Source: an uncultured Ilumatobacter sp. (GTDB taxonomy: Bacteria; Actinomycetota; Acidimicrobiia; Acidimicrobiales; Ilumatobacteraceae). From it: a DNA stretch of 60,349 nt. Location of the stretch: positions 1 to 60,349 of the forward strand of contig CALKNK010000030.1 in NCBI GenBank assembly GCA_938091165.1, written 5' to 3'. The notes beneath the pieces were generated by a model that worked only from the letters and a program-made list of their open reading frames with translations, searched no databases and was not told where the DNA came from. Numbering within the stretch: the stretch's first letter is position 1; each line of letters begins with the position of its first letter. This document shows, one piece after another, positions 50,638-60,197 of this stretch. A program made the translations under genes and the position numbers.

Positions 50638-53175
50638 ATGGCCGACCAGCCGGCCGTCCCCGACCTGCCTGACCTTCCGGTCGTCGAGGCGCTCGATGCA
50701 CTGCGCGCTGCGCTGATCGACGGCACCACCGCCGTCCTCGTCGCCCCGCCGGGCGCAGGCAAGACCACGGTGGTCCCGCTGGCACTGCTCGACCAGCCGT
50801 GGCTCGGTGACCAACGCATTGTCATGCTTGAGCCGCGCCGGCTTGCGACACGCGCCGCGGCGCGGCGCATGTCGACGACGACACGCACCCCAATCGGTGC
50901 ACTGGTCGGCTATCAGACCCGCGACGAACGCGAGATCACATCGACCACCCGCATCGAGGTCGTGACCGAGGGAGTGCTCACGCGCCGTCTGCAGAATGAC
51001 CCGGAACTCCCGGGCGTCGGAGCGGTGATCTTCGACGAGGTCCACGAAAGAAATCTCACCACCGACATCGGGCTTGCGCTCACACTCGACAGCGCTGCAC
51101 AGCTCCGCCCCGACCTCCGCATCATCGCAATGTCGGCAACCCCAGACACCGAAGGCCTCGCCCGCCTCCTTGACGGCCCGGTCATCAGCAGTGAAGGTCG
51201 CACCTACCCGATCGACGTGCGTTGGCTATCCCGCTCGCCGGGTCGAAGCAACAGCGCGCCGAAGAAGGGCCGACCACGACCCAAGCAGCAGCGCGGCCCC
51301 GACCGCATTGAGCCAGACGTCGTGGCCGCCGTGCTCCAGGCGCTGAGCGACGATGAGGGCGATGTCTTGGTCTTCCTGCCCGGTATCGGGGAGATCCGAC
51401 GGACTGAACAGATGCTGCAGGACACGCTCGGGCCCAACATCGACGTCTACCCACTCGCCGGTGCTCTCACGCTCGCGGAGCAAGATCAGGCACTGGCGCC
51501 GTCGCCGCCTGGCCGACGACGCGTGGTGCTGTCGACCGACATTGCCGAGACTTCACTCACCGTCGACGGCGTCCGCATCGTGATCGACAGCGGCCTTGCC
51601 CGCGAGCCACGATTCGACCCTCGATCGGGAATGACGCGGCTCACTACCGTGGCGACGAGCCGTGCCTCGGCCGAGCAACGAGCGGGACGGGCGGGGCGCA
51701 CCGAACCCGGTACCGCCTATCGGCTCTGGGGCAAGCTCGAACACGGCACGCGAACCCGCCACCGGTCACCCGAAATCCTGCAAGCTGACTTGGCTGGCTT
51801 CGCCCTTGAACTGGCCGCTTGGGGCGCCCCTGACGATCTGCAATTCATCGATCCCCCTCCCGCTGGGGCCCTTGCGCAGGCGCGTGACCTGCTGACCAAC
51901 CTGTACGCGCTCGACCAGGACGATCAGACCATCACTCCGCTTGGGCGCAAGATGCTTGGTCTCCCCGTCCACCCGCGACTGGCCAGGATGATCGCCGTCG
52001 ATCAGAGTCCACTCGCCTGTGCCATTGCCGCGCTGGTCGACGAACGCGACATCTTTCGGGGACGACCCGATGACGTGCCGACCGACCTTGCGCTGCGCGT
52101 TGGCGTGATCTCGGGGGCGCGCGGACACGACCTCGCTGACCGGGGTGCCGTGCACCGGCTCCGCGACCGTGCCGCCGACCTGGCCCGCCGGGCGCACCTG
52201 CCGTTCGATCGTGGCGCCCTTGATCCTGACCGCGCTGGCGCCGTGCTCCTGCTCGCATACCCAGATCGCCTTGCCACGCTCCGTCGCGGTGCCCAGTACC
52301 AATTGCGAGGCGGCAGCACCGCCTTTCTCCCCGCCAAGGACTCCCTCGCCGACGAGCAATTCATCGTTGCTGCTGATCTCGACGGAAAACGCGATAACGC
52401 GCGTATTCGCCTGGCAGCTGCAGTTGATGCCGACGACGTGATCGCCAATTTCGGCCCCGACGTCATTGAGCAACGCACCATCACGTGGAATACAGACCGC
52501 AACGACCTCAGTGAGACCATCGAGCGTCGCCTCGAATCGATCCGGCTGGGCAGCCACACCGACCGCCCAGCCGCCGGGGAGGCCACAACTGCAGCGCTCC
52601 TCGATCGGGTCCGAGTAACCAAGCTCCGCGTGCTCGGCTGGACGTCAACAGCAATCAGCCTGCGCGAGCGCGTGACGTTTCTCAACGCCAACGTCGGTGA
52701 TCCCTGGCCGGACTGGTCTGTTGCCAGCTTGCTCGGTTCGCTCGACACGTGGCTCGGGCCGTACCTGCTTGGCGCACGGGGACGGTCTGATCTCGAACAA
52801 CTCGATCTCACGACCGTACTTCGGTCACAGCTACCTTGGCCTGAGGGCGCGCAACTCGACGATCTAGCGCCCGCCGCGCTCGCGCTACCGACCGGCCGGA
52901 CCGCACCGATCGATTATTCGGGCGATCAGCCAACCGCCTCGGTGCGCGTGCAGGATCTGTTCGGCACCACCGTCCACCCGCATGCAGGAGGCCGGCCGAT
53001 TCGCCTCGAACTACTGTCGCCGGCGGACCGGCCTATTCAGGTCACCGCTGACCTTCCCGGTTTTTGGGCAGGTTCCTGGACTGAGGTCCGCAAGGAAATG
53101 GCCGGGCGTTACCCCAAGCATCGTTGGCCAGACGACCCAGCCGGCGCAGCCCCGAAGCGGATGAAGGATCGTTGA
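50638..53175 (+). CDS. hrpB: ATP-dependent RNA helicase HrpB
   Basis: DEAH-type helicase of 845 aa. Motif I APPGAGKTT, Ia LEPRRLATRAAA, motif II FDEVHERN, III MSATPD, V STDIAETSLTVDGV and VI QRAGRAGRTEPG are clear. The helicase-associated HA2 region follows and the C-terminal HrpB domain ends with the GSWTEVRKEMAGRYPKHRWPDDP signature. A basic insertion (about 205-220, PKKGRPRPKQQRG) sits between the RecA domains. Bacterial HrpB is non-essential in most species and linked to RNA processing. The TauE gene starts on the very next base after its stop. Confidence 0.95.
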   Translation: MADQPAVPDLPDLPVVEALDALRAALIDGTTAVLVAPPGAGKTTVVPLALLDQPWLGDQRIVMLEPRRLATRAAARRMSTTTRTPIGALVGYQTRDEREITSTTRIEVVTEGVLTRRLQNDPELPGVGAVIFDEVHERNLTTDIGLALTLDSAAQLRPDLRIIAMSATPDTEGLARLLDGPVISSEGRTYPIDVRWLSRSPGRSNSAPKKGRPRPKQQRGPDRIEPDVVAAVLQALSDDEGDVLVFLPGIGEIRRTEQMLQDTLGPNIDVYPLAGALTLAEQDQALAPSPPGRRRVVLSTDIAETSLTVDGVRIVIDSGLAREPRFDPRSGMTRLTTVATSRASAEQRAGRAGRTEPGTAYRLWGKLEHGTRTRHRSPEILQADLAGFALELAAWGAPDDLQFIDPPPAGALAQARDLLTNLYALDQDDQTITPLGRKMLGLPVHPRLARMIAVDQSPLACAIAALVDERDIFRGRPDDVPTDLALRVGVISGARGHDLADRGAVHRLRDRAADLARRAHLPFDRGALDPDRAGAVLLLAYPDRLATLRRGAQYQLRGGSTAFLPAKDSLADEQFIVAADLDGKRDNARIRLAAAVDADDVIANFGPDVIEQRTITWNTDRNDLSETIERRLESIRLGSHTDRPAAGEATTAALLDRVRVTKLRVLGWTSTAISLRERVTFLNANVGDPWPDWSVASLLGSLDTWLGPYLLGARGRSDLEQLDLTTVLRSQLPWPEGAQLDDLAPAALALPTGRTAPIDYSGDQPTASVRVQDLFGTTVHPHAGGRPIRLELLSPADRPIQVTADLPGFWAGSWTEVRKEMAGRYPKHRWPDDPAGAAPKRMKDR

Positions 53176-53907
53176 GTGACCGTTGCCGGGCTCCCGCTGC
53201 TCGTGGCCATCGCGTGCGCGCTCGTCGTGTATGTCGGTACGACGGTGCAAGCGTCGCTCGGGATTGGCTTGGGGATGCTGTCATCTCCGGTTCTGGCACT
53301 CGCCGACACCGACTTCATTCCCGTAGCTATTATCATTTCGGTCATTCCGCTGTCGGGTTCGGTGGCCTGGTCCGAACGCAAGCACGTCGACCGACGCGGA
53401 GCGGCACTGCTATTGATCGGTCGGATCCCCGGCGTGGTCATCGCCGTTCTCGTCGTTGCCCGCTTCAGCGATACCGCGCTGGGATTGTTGGTCTCCGGCT
53501 CGGTCATCGCAGCCGTCGTTGTTTCAGCCGTTGGCCGCAAATTCGTTGCAGGGCGTGCCACGCTGCTCGTTGCCGGCGGCGCGTCAGGCTTCATGGCCAC
53601 CGCAACGGGCGTTGGCGGTCCACCGGTCGCGCTGACGTATCAGCACGACACTCCCGAGACAATGCGCTCCACGATTTCGATATTCTTCGCCGTCGGCGCA
53701 CTGATGTCTTTGGTCGGCCTAGTGCTGGCTGGCGAGGTAAGTCAGCGGTCTCTTGAGTTGACCGCCGTTTTGATTCCGTCGGTGGTGCTCGGCATCATGA
53801 CGGCTAAGCGGGTGAAGCATCGGCTCAACGCTGACGTGGTCCGTCCGGCCATCCTTGCGCTCTGTCTGCTGAGCGCCACCGCGCTCTTGGTCCGAACGCT
53901 TGCCTGA
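53176..53907 (+). CDS. TauE/SafE family membrane exporter
   Basis: Integral membrane protein of 243 aa with about seven or eight helices. It starts VAGLPLLVAIACALVVYVGTTVQASLGIGLGML and shows the internal repeat of the family: GIGLGMLSSPVLALAD in the first half and GGASGFMATATGVGGPPVALTYQ in the second. Members export sulfite or sulfoacetate produced in sulfonate breakdown, or other small anions. No sulfonate genes lie next to it. The GTG start directly abuts the hrpB stop. Confidence 0.92.
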   Translation: MTVAGLPLLVAIACALVVYVGTTVQASLGIGLGMLSSPVLALADTDFIPVAIIISVIPLSGSVAWSERKHVDRRGAALLLIGRIPGVVIAVLVVARFSDTALGLLVSGSVIAAVVVSAVGRKFVAGRATLLVAGGASGFMATATGVGGPPVALTYQHDTPETMRSTISIFFAVGALMSLVGLVLAGEVSQRSLELTAVLIPSVVLGIMTAKRVKHRLNADVVRPAILALCLLSATALLVRTLA

Positions 53908-53955
53908 ACGCCGTCCGTTTGCGCACTCGCCGTGCGGCCGTGGCACAGTGTGACT

Positions 53956-55260
53956 ATGGGCTCATCCCAACAAACCTTCAACTCATCCAGGCAAGTGTTT
54001 GTCATCCTCGCCGGACTCGCAATTGTGGCTGCTTCGTGCGCTGGGTTAGACGAAAACGCGGCGGTGACAACGCCGTCGACCGATACCCCAGTTGTCACCG
54101 AAGCACCAGTTGCCACCGACACCCCAGTTGCCACCGAAGCACCAGTTCTCACCGAAGCACCACTTGTCACCGAAGCACCGGCTGTCGTTACAACCCCGGA
54201 CGAGATCGAGCCCGCCGAAAACCTTGACCTTGACCTCGCGTACGGCGACTACGAGGTAGGGGTTCAGACAATCACCGTCACCGATACCTCAGGAGGCGAT
54301 CGGGATCTGACGGTTGATGTGTGGTTTCCGCTCGCCGACGGCACAAGCGATGGCGCTGCTGCTCACCGGTACACCCTGTTTCCTGACACGTACTACGAGT
54401 CGCCGTTCGCATTAGCTGTCGGACCTGAGTCGATTGCATCGAATGGCCCCTTTCCTTTGGTGATCTACTCGCACGGCTCAGGTGGGTTGCGCTACATCCA
54501 TTCCAGCTACACCGAGGCCTTGGCAAGCAACGGCTACATCGTTGCTGCACCTGACCACACCGGCAACACCGCCGTTGATCGCCTTCTCGGCTCCGAAGTG
54601 GACGGTACAGAGACTGCCATTAACCGCCCAAACGATGTCCAGCGTGTCATCAACGCCTTCCTTGATCCTGAGAGCACGGAAACAGTCGACTTTGTGGCCA
54701 GCGTCAATCCCGGACAGATTGCCGTCACTGGACACTCGTTCGGTGGTTTCACCGCCTACGCGATGGCGTCGGGGTTCTCCAACGAGTTTGGTGAGTTCAT
54801 CGCGGACGAGCGCGTCGGCGCAATCATCACGCTCGCACCGGCAACGAGAGCACTCAACGACGACGAACTGCTCTCAATCAGAATTCCTGCGCTTGTGATG
54901 GCTGGCACCAACGACGTCACCACACCGATTGACCCGAACGTCACGCGCCCCTGGAATCAGTCAGCAAGTTCACCGTCGTATCGCGTCGATCTCGCCGCTG
55001 CTGAGCACGAGACCTTCACCGACTTGTGCGCCTATCAGGCCTTCCTTCCAACGCTGTCCAATGCCCTGCAAGTGGTGATCGACACGATAACCGAACGAGA
55101 CGAAGCAGGCTGCGGCCCCGAGGACATGCCGATCGAACGGGCCCAGGCAATCACTAACACCTTTGCCGTGGCATTCCTCAACGAGACATTCAAGGGCGGC
55201 GAAATGATCAAAACCGACGAGGTAGACCAGCAGTCCGACCTCGTCTTTAAAGCCGAGTAA
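53956..55260 (+). CDS. Secreted alpha/beta hydrolase lipoprotein (PAF-acetylhydrolase-like)
   Basis: Exported lipoprotein of about 434 aa. The signal peptide ends with lipobox VAASC, then comes a spacer of TEAPV/TDTPV repeats (about 30-70) that places the enzyme away from the membrane. The hydrolase shows FPLVIYSHGSGG (oxyanion), GHSFGGFTAYAMA with the nucleophile Ser, the Asp in MAGTNDVTTPID and the His in AAEHETFTD. This layout fits platelet-activating-factor acetylhydrolase or cutinase-like esterases acting on lipids or polyesters. The ATG at 53956 is preferred over the open frame at 53932. Confidence 0.88.
   Translation: MGSSQQTFNSSRQVFVILAGLAIVAASCAGLDENAAVTTPSTDTPVVTEAPVATDTPVATEAPVLTEAPLVTEAPAVVTTPDEIEPAENLDLDLAYGDYEVGVQTITVTDTSGGDRDLTVDVWFPLADGTSDGAAAHRYTLFPDTYYESPFALAVGPESIASNGPFPLVIYSHGSGGLRYIHSSYTEALASNGYIVAAPDHTGNTAVDRLLGSEVDGTETAINRPNDVQRVINAFLDPESTETVDFVASVNPGQIAVTGHSFGGFTAYAMASGFSNEFGEFIADERVGAIITLAPATRALNDDELLSIRIPALVMAGTNDVTTPIDPNVTRPWNQSASSPSYRVDLAAAEHETFTDLCAYQAFLPTLSNALQVVIDTITERDEAGCGPEDMPIERAQAITNTFAVAFLNETFKGGEMIKTDEVDQQSDLVFKAE
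54080..54182 (+). repeat. Imperfect 15/18-bp coding repeats (TEAPV spacer)
   Basis: Near-identical units (gttgccaccgaagcacca and similar) encode a Thr/Pro/Val/Ala-rich spacer behind the lipobox of the hydrolase. They resemble, in sense if not in sequence, the APTTD repeats at the right end of the window. Confidence 0.75.
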
Positions 55261-55291
55261 GTCTTCCAGGCCGAGTAATAAGCTCACGTTT

Positions 55292-56944
55292 ATGGCTGAC
55301 GCTGACTTCGATTACACCGAAATGTTTCCGGTTGGTCCCGACGAGACAAACTACCGTCTGGTTTCGACGGATGGTGTCTCGACTTTCGAGACACCCGAAG
55401 GAACTTTCCTCAAGGTCGATCCAGAAGCAATTCGCAAGCTCACGGCTGAGGCAATGCACGACATTGCGCACTTCTTACGCACCAGCCATCTCGAACAGCT
55501 GCGCAAGATTCTTGATGACCCGGAGGCCTCCGACAACGACAGATTCGTTGCCCTTGATCTTTTGAAGAACGCTGCCATCGCAGCCGGTGGCGTGCTGCCG
55601 ATGTGCCAAGACACCGGCACAGCAATTGTCAAGGGCAAGAAGGGAGAATACGTATTCACCGGCGGCGGCGACGAAGAGCAGATCGCCCGAGGTATCGCCG
55701 ACACCTATCTCACCACCAACCTCCGGTACAGCCAGATGGCGCCGCTCGACATGTACACCGAAAAGAACACCGGCACGAATCTCCCAGCAGAGATCAAGAT
55801 CAATGCAGTCGATGGCGAGGCGTACAAGTTCCTCTTCATGGCCAAAGGTGGAGGCTCGGCCAACAAGAGTTTTCTGTTCCAAGAGACCAAGGCCCTGCTG
55901 AACGAAGCCACGTTGTTGCCGTGGATCTTCGACAAGATCCAGGCGATCGGCACCTCCGCATGCCCGCCTTATCACCTTGCGATAGTCATCGGTGGCACGT
56001 CTGCTGAGATCGCCGTCGAGACTGCCAAGCTCGCCAGTGCCCATTACCTTGACGGCCTTCCCGCCGCCGGTTCGTCGACCGGCCACGCGTTCCGCGACCT
56101 AGACCTCGAAGCAAAGGTCTTGGAGCTTGCTCAGAGCACCGGAGTAGGGGCTCAATTCGGCGGCAAGTACTTCTGCCACGACGTCCGCATCGTTCGCCTC
56201 CCCCGACATGGCGCGTCGTGCCCTGTCGGCATGGCGGTGTCGTGCTCAGCGGACCGCCAAGCAAAGGGCAAGATTACTGCAGATGGTCTTTTCCTCGAGC
56301 AGCTCGAGACCGACCCGGCGCGCTTCCTACCAGCCGTTGGATCCGAGGATCTACTCAACGCCGAGCCGGTGCACATCAACCTCAACCTGCCGATGGACCA
56401 GATCCGTGCCACGCTCGCTGAACTACCGGTTACCACCCAAGTCATGCTGACCGGCCCGATGATCGTGGCGCGTGATATCGCTCACGCCAAGATCAAGGAG
56501 CGTCTCGATGCCGGTGAAGAGATGCCACAGTCCTGGAAGGACCATGCGGTGTACTACGCCGGTCCCGCCAAAACCCCTGAAGGCTACGCGTCGGGTTCCT
56601 TCGGCCCGACAACGGCTGGGCGTATGGATTCCTACGTTCCAGAGTTCCAAGCAGCTCACGGGTCCATGGTGATGCTTGCGAAGGGCAACCGTTCACAACA
56701 GGTCACTGACTCCTGCAGAGATAACGGCGGGTTTTACCTCGGCTCTATTGGCGGGCCGGCGGCCCGACTGGCGATGGACAACATTCGAAAAGTTGAGGTA
56801 CTGGAGTACCCCGAGTTGGGTATGGAGGCCATCTGGAAGATCGAAGTAGAAAACTTTCCAGCTTTCATCGTCGTCGATGACAAAGGCAACGACTTCTACG
56901 CCAAGGTGCGGTCGGAAGCCTCGATGCCTGTCTCGCTACGCTAA
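55292..56944 (+). CDS. Fumarate hydratase class I (Fe-S dependent)
   Basis: TCA-cycle enzyme of 550 aa in the one-chain class I form with alpha and beta parts fused. Cluster cysteines are seen in PMCQDTGTAIV, FCHDVRIVRLPRHGASCPVGMAVSC and TDSCRDNGGFYLGSIGGPAARLA. Other marks: YSQMAPLDMYTEKNTGTNLPAEI and ASGSFGPTTAGRMDSYVPEF. It carries an oxygen-sensitive [4Fe-4S] cluster, so it depends on the cell's SUF system. It stands alone between the hydrolase and a convergent F420 oxidoreductase. Confidence 0.96.
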   Translation: MADADFDYTEMFPVGPDETNYRLVSTDGVSTFETPEGTFLKVDPEAIRKLTAEAMHDIAHFLRTSHLEQLRKILDDPEASDNDRFVALDLLKNAAIAAGGVLPMCQDTGTAIVKGKKGEYVFTGGGDEEQIARGIADTYLTTNLRYSQMAPLDMYTEKNTGTNLPAEIKINAVDGEAYKFLFMAKGGGSANKSFLFQETKALLNEATLLPWIFDKIQAIGTSACPPYHLAIVIGGTSAEIAVETAKLASAHYLDGLPAAGSSTGHAFRDLDLEAKVLELAQSTGVGAQFGGKYFCHDVRIVRLPRHGASCPVGMAVSCSADRQAKGKITADGLFLEQLETDPARFLPAVGSEDLLNAEPVHINLNLPMDQIRATLAELPVTTQVMLTGPMIVARDIAHAKIKERLDAGEEMPQSWKDHAVYYAGPAKTPEGYASGSFGPTTAGRMDSYVPEFQAAHGSMVMLAKGNRSQQVTDSCRDNGGFYLGSIGGPAARLAMDNIRKVEVLEYPELGMEAIWKIEVENFPAFIVVDDKGNDFYAKVRSEASMPVSLR

Positions 56945-57104
56945 ACCGGCAGGCTGCGAGCACCTCAGCCGATATCGCCAACTCTGCGCCGACCTTCTCG
57001 ATTTCAATGAAGACATCGATGCTCGGCAAATGGTCGAGTTGTTAGCGAGGGTCGGCTTGGTAGCTCCACTGATAGCGACAATGGCAACAACCACTGCCCC
57101 GGAA

Positions 57105-58013
57105 TCAGCCGATCAATGAGGTGATCGCTTCACGGGTGGCCCTAGCTTCGTCGGAATTGCTAGGGAACTCAACTGCTGCGAACTCGGTTACGCCGAGGTC
57201 GGCCAGGGTGCTGATGCGCTCAGTTACCTCGGAGGCCGTGCCGGTAATTGCAATGTCCTCTGGCCCCGCTGCGCCTTCTCGGTCAAGCATCGCCCGGTAT
57301 GACGGCAATGAGCCGTATATCTCGAAGACCTTCGCCGCTCGTTCTTTCGCTCCAGCGAAGTCGGACGTAACACATACGGGCAAAGCAGCGACGACTCGGG
57401 GTGTTGGGCGCCCAGCTGCTTCGGCAGCCGCATTGATCGTCGGCACGATGTAGTTGCCGAGCGTCTGAGGGCCGGTGCACCAGGTGATCGTGCCGGCCGC
57501 CATTTCGGCGGCGATTTTAAGCATCTGTGGTCCAAGTGCGGCAACGACAGTGTCGAATGGTTGCGCCCCTTTGGCGTCGATGGCCCCATAGGAGGTGTAG
57601 TCCTCGCCTGAATAACTGACCGGTTGGCCTTGCGAGAGCGGCCCAAGAATGCTGAGGTAGTCGCGGATATGGCGGATCGGCTTTTCGTAGCTCATCCCCA
57701 TCATGTTTTCGATGACGACCTTGTGGCTGAGTCCAATACCGAGCGTGAGGCGACCTTCTGATGCTGCGCTAACGGTGAGCGCCTGCTGGGCGATCGCCAT
57801 CGGGTGGCGTGGGTATGTCGGGACGACGGACGTACCAAGTTTGATGCTCGGTACTTCGCGTCCAACGACGGCAAGCGTGGTGAGAGCATCGTGGCCGAAG
57901 ATGTTGGGCGCCCAGTATGAGGCGTAACCGTCGTCTTTTGCCTGACGGGCCTCGGCGACAACGGCGTCGATCGTGCCTTCGTTGAGTGTTCCTCCGAAAA
58001 AACCAATTTGCAT
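57105..58013 (-). CDS. F420-dependent LLM-class oxidoreductase
   Basis: Luciferase-like protein of 302 aa in the actinobacterial TIGR03564-like group: MQIGFFGGTLNEGTIDAVVAEA start, SYWAPNIFGHDALTTLAVVG, GTSVVPTYPRHP (F420-binding loop), GLSHKVVIENMMGMSYEKP, and YSGEDYTSYG. The second half repeats the barrel with GTASEVTERISTLADLGVTEF. Its natural substrate is not known. It starts 11 bp after the end of the ABC-F gene on the same strand, so the two may form one transcript. Confidence 0.9.
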   Translation of the reverse strand: MQIGFFGGTLNEGTIDAVVAEARQAKDDGYASYWAPNIFGHDALTTLAVVGREVPSIKLGTSVVPTYPRHPMAIAQQALTVSAASEGRLTLGIGLSHKVVIENMMGMSYEKPIRHIRDYLSILGPLSQGQPVSYSGEDYTSYGAIDAKGAQPFDTVVAALGPQMLKIAAEMAAGTITWCTGPQTLGNYIVPTINAAAEAAGRPTPRVVAALPVCVTSDFAGAKERAAKVFEIYGSLPSYRAMLDREGAAGPEDIAITGTASEVTERISTLADLGVTEFAAVEFPSNSDEARATREAITSLIG

Positions 58014-58023
58014 GCCTTTATGG

Positions 58024-59640
58024 CTAGCTCATTGATACAAGGTCGAGCCAGCTCTCGGAGTAGTGATCCACGTCACCGTCAGGCATCAGCAGCACTTTGG
58101 TCGGTTGGAGTTCGCGCACAAAGTCTTCGTCATGGCTGACAAGGATGATCGCGCCGGGCCATGCAACGAGAGCTGCAGCAACAGCATCACGCGACGGCGG
58201 GTCCAGGTTGTTGGTCGGCTCGTCCAGCAGCAGAACGTTGTTGCGGCCGACCATCAGCATCGATAGCGCCAGCTTTGTTTTTTCTCCACCTGACAAGGTG
58301 CCAGCGTCCTGGAACACCTTCTCTCCTGAGAGGCCGAACATGCCGAGCAGTCCGCGGAGTTGCGTTTCGCCTAGTTCAAGGTCAGCCGGTACGGCTCGAC
58401 GAATGTTGTCGAGCAGGGATTCGTGGACCATCAGGTTGTCGTGTTCCTGGGCGTAATAGCCAGCGTGTACTTGGTATCCCCAATTGAAGTCGCCGAGGCT
58501 CGCCTGGGTCTCCCCAGCAAGAATCCGCAGCAGGCTTGTCTTGCCAGCACCATTGAGTCCAAGCACAAGTAGGCGTTCTGCTTTGCCGAGATCAAAATTG
58601 ATGTCTTCGAAAATTGATGGGCCTCCGTACCCCTTGCACAATCCGGTTGCGGTGATCACGGTGTTGCCGCATTTGGGCGGCGGCGGAAAGCGAACACTCA
58701 TCGTCTTGGTCAACTGGGGCCCGCGCACGCGATCAGCCTCAAGGCGAGCAATGCGTTTCTCCACGCTGTGCGCCATCGCCGCCTTCGTGGCCTTGGCGCC
58801 GAAGCGATCGACGACGGTTTGAAGCCGGTCAATCTCCTTAGCCTGCAGCGTTGCTTTCTTAGCGAGGCGGACCTCATCGTCAGCACGAGCGCGCTTGTAC
58901 TGGGTATAGGTGCCTTTGTATTCGAAGATCTCACCAACGGCGGTCTCGGAGGCACGGTCCAGGTGAATGACGCGGGTGATCGCCTCGTCGAGCAGTTCGA
59001 GGTCGTGACTGATGACGAGCAGCGCTCCTTTGTACTGACGTAGAAAGCCGAGCAGCCATTCCTTGGCATCAACATCGAGGTGATTGGTCGGCTCGTCGAG
59101 GCAGAGCACGTCGGATCCGGCGAACAAAATTCGGGCGAGCTCGACCCGGCGGCGCTCGCCACCGGACAACGTGCTGATCGGCTGGTCCAGCCGTTCGTCG
59201 GGGATGCCCAGGCCGGCGGCCATAGCCCTTGCTTCGCTTTCGGCGCCGTAACCCCCGTTGGTGCGGAACGACTCCTCGGCGTTGATATACCGAGCGACGT
59301 TGCGCTCATTCGGATTCTCCTCCATGGTGATGCGCAGCTTCTCTATCTTGACCATCTCGTCGTCGATGCCCCGTCCTGAGAGCACGTGCGTCACGCACGA
59401 TCGACCATCGAGTGCCGAGTCGATCTTCGGATCCTGCGGCAGATATCCGAAGCCGCCCTTACGCAGAACGTTGCCGGTCTTTGGTTCAGTAGCCCCGCCC
59501 AGCACCTTAAACATTGAGGTCTTTCCCGCACCGTTGCGGCCGACGATTCCAACCTTGTCGCGTGGCATCACGGTGAAGCTTGCGGAGTCGACCAGTAGTC
59601 GCCCTCCCACTTCCACCGAAATTGCCTGAGCTTGCAGCAT
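58024..59640 (-). CDS. ABC-F family ATPase (ribosome-associated type)
   Basis: Two ABC domains and no membrane part, 538 aa. First site: Walker A GRNGAGKTSM, signature LSGGERRRVELARIL, Walker B LCLDEPTNHLD. Second site: GLNGAGKTSL, LSGGEKTKLAL, LLLDEPTNNLD. Between them runs the P-site tRNA-interaction linker with a charged helix pair (YKRARADDEVRLAKKATLQAKEIDRLQ). Proteins of this group act on the ribosome as translation factors (Uup/EttA/YdiF-like) or give antibiotic protection; this sequence looks like a housekeeping type. The ATG at 59640 is chosen. Its upstream region holds two hairpins (see findings). Confidence 0.95.
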   Translation of the reverse strand: MLQAQAISVEVGGRLLVDSASFTVMPRDKVGIVGRNGAGKTSMFKVLGGATEPKTGNVLRKGGFGYLPQDPKIDSALDGRSCVTHVLSGRGIDDEMVKIEKLRITMEENPNERNVARYINAEESFRTNGGYGAESEARAMAAGLGIPDERLDQPISTLSGGERRRVELARILFAGSDVLCLDEPTNHLDVDAKEWLLGFLRQYKGALLVISHDLELLDEAITRVIHLDRASETAVGEIFEYKGTYTQYKRARADDEVRLAKKATLQAKEIDRLQTVVDRFGAKATKAAMAHSVEKRIARLEADRVRGPQLTKTMSVRFPPPPKCGNTVITATGLCKGYGGPSIFEDINFDLGKAERLLVLGLNGAGKTSLLRILAGETQASLGDFNWGYQVHAGYYAQEHDNLMVHESLLDNIRRAVPADLELGETQLRGLLGMFGLSGEKVFQDAGTLSGGEKTKLALSMLMVGRNNVLLLDEPTNNLDPPSRDAVAAALVAWPGAIILVSHDEDFVRELQPTKVLLMPDGDVDHYSESWLDLVSMS

Positions 59641-60197
59641 GGCCCCTAGGTTAGGAGCGCTCGGGGAGCTACGGTCCGATCTCATCGAGACGTCGATGTC
59701 GCCTCGGACACGCCCCCTTAAAGTTACTCGGGCGTTTTACGCCCCGCTTCCGAGTAGTGAACGACCACTACTCCTCGGCACAGCCGCTGTCAGTCCGCCT
59801 GCCTGCGTTGCCTTTGCTGTAGCCGCAGCAATCCCCGTGGCTGCCAGCAAGCCAGAACCCGGCGGGGCAAGTGGACTCCACGCCCGGTTTGGTTATTCTT
59901 TGGTGGGCGAAGTCCCGACTGCGGTCTAATTCAAGTGACGCAACAGCTGCTCCGCAGCAATGTGACATAAGCATCGTCGTTCAATCTTTTCGTCCCGATA
60001 GTGCTCGCAATAAAGACTTGAGGGTGTGCGTCGCAATTAGGAACAAGTCACCCACCTGGGTAATGGCGTTACGTTTGAGCTCCTATGTTGCCGCTGGAAC
60101 TGCGCGAGCCGTCTTCACGACTGCCCGGATCTTTAAGAGCGCCGGACTCATGCGCAGGGCTAACAGCGACCGGCAATCAGCAATCAGCTCAAACTGA
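59641..60197. other. 557 bp without a confident gene; two hairpins
   Basis: Separates the ABC-F start from the repeat-protein end, both on the minus strand. It contains hairpin GGGCG-tttta-CGCCC (59730-59744) and a perfect 8-bp stem gagtagtg/cactactc with six-base loop (59752-59773). Short open frames on either strand have no domain or ribosome binding site. The hairpins could be a leader structure of the ABC-F gene or a terminator of the repeat-protein transcript. Confidence 0.5.

Noticed and set aside
56945..57104. Plus-strand frame with LLDFNEDIDARQMVELL after the fumarase gene
   Set aside because: It overlaps the fumarase end in another frame, has no own start or ribosome binding site, and ends inside the convergent gene's stop region.
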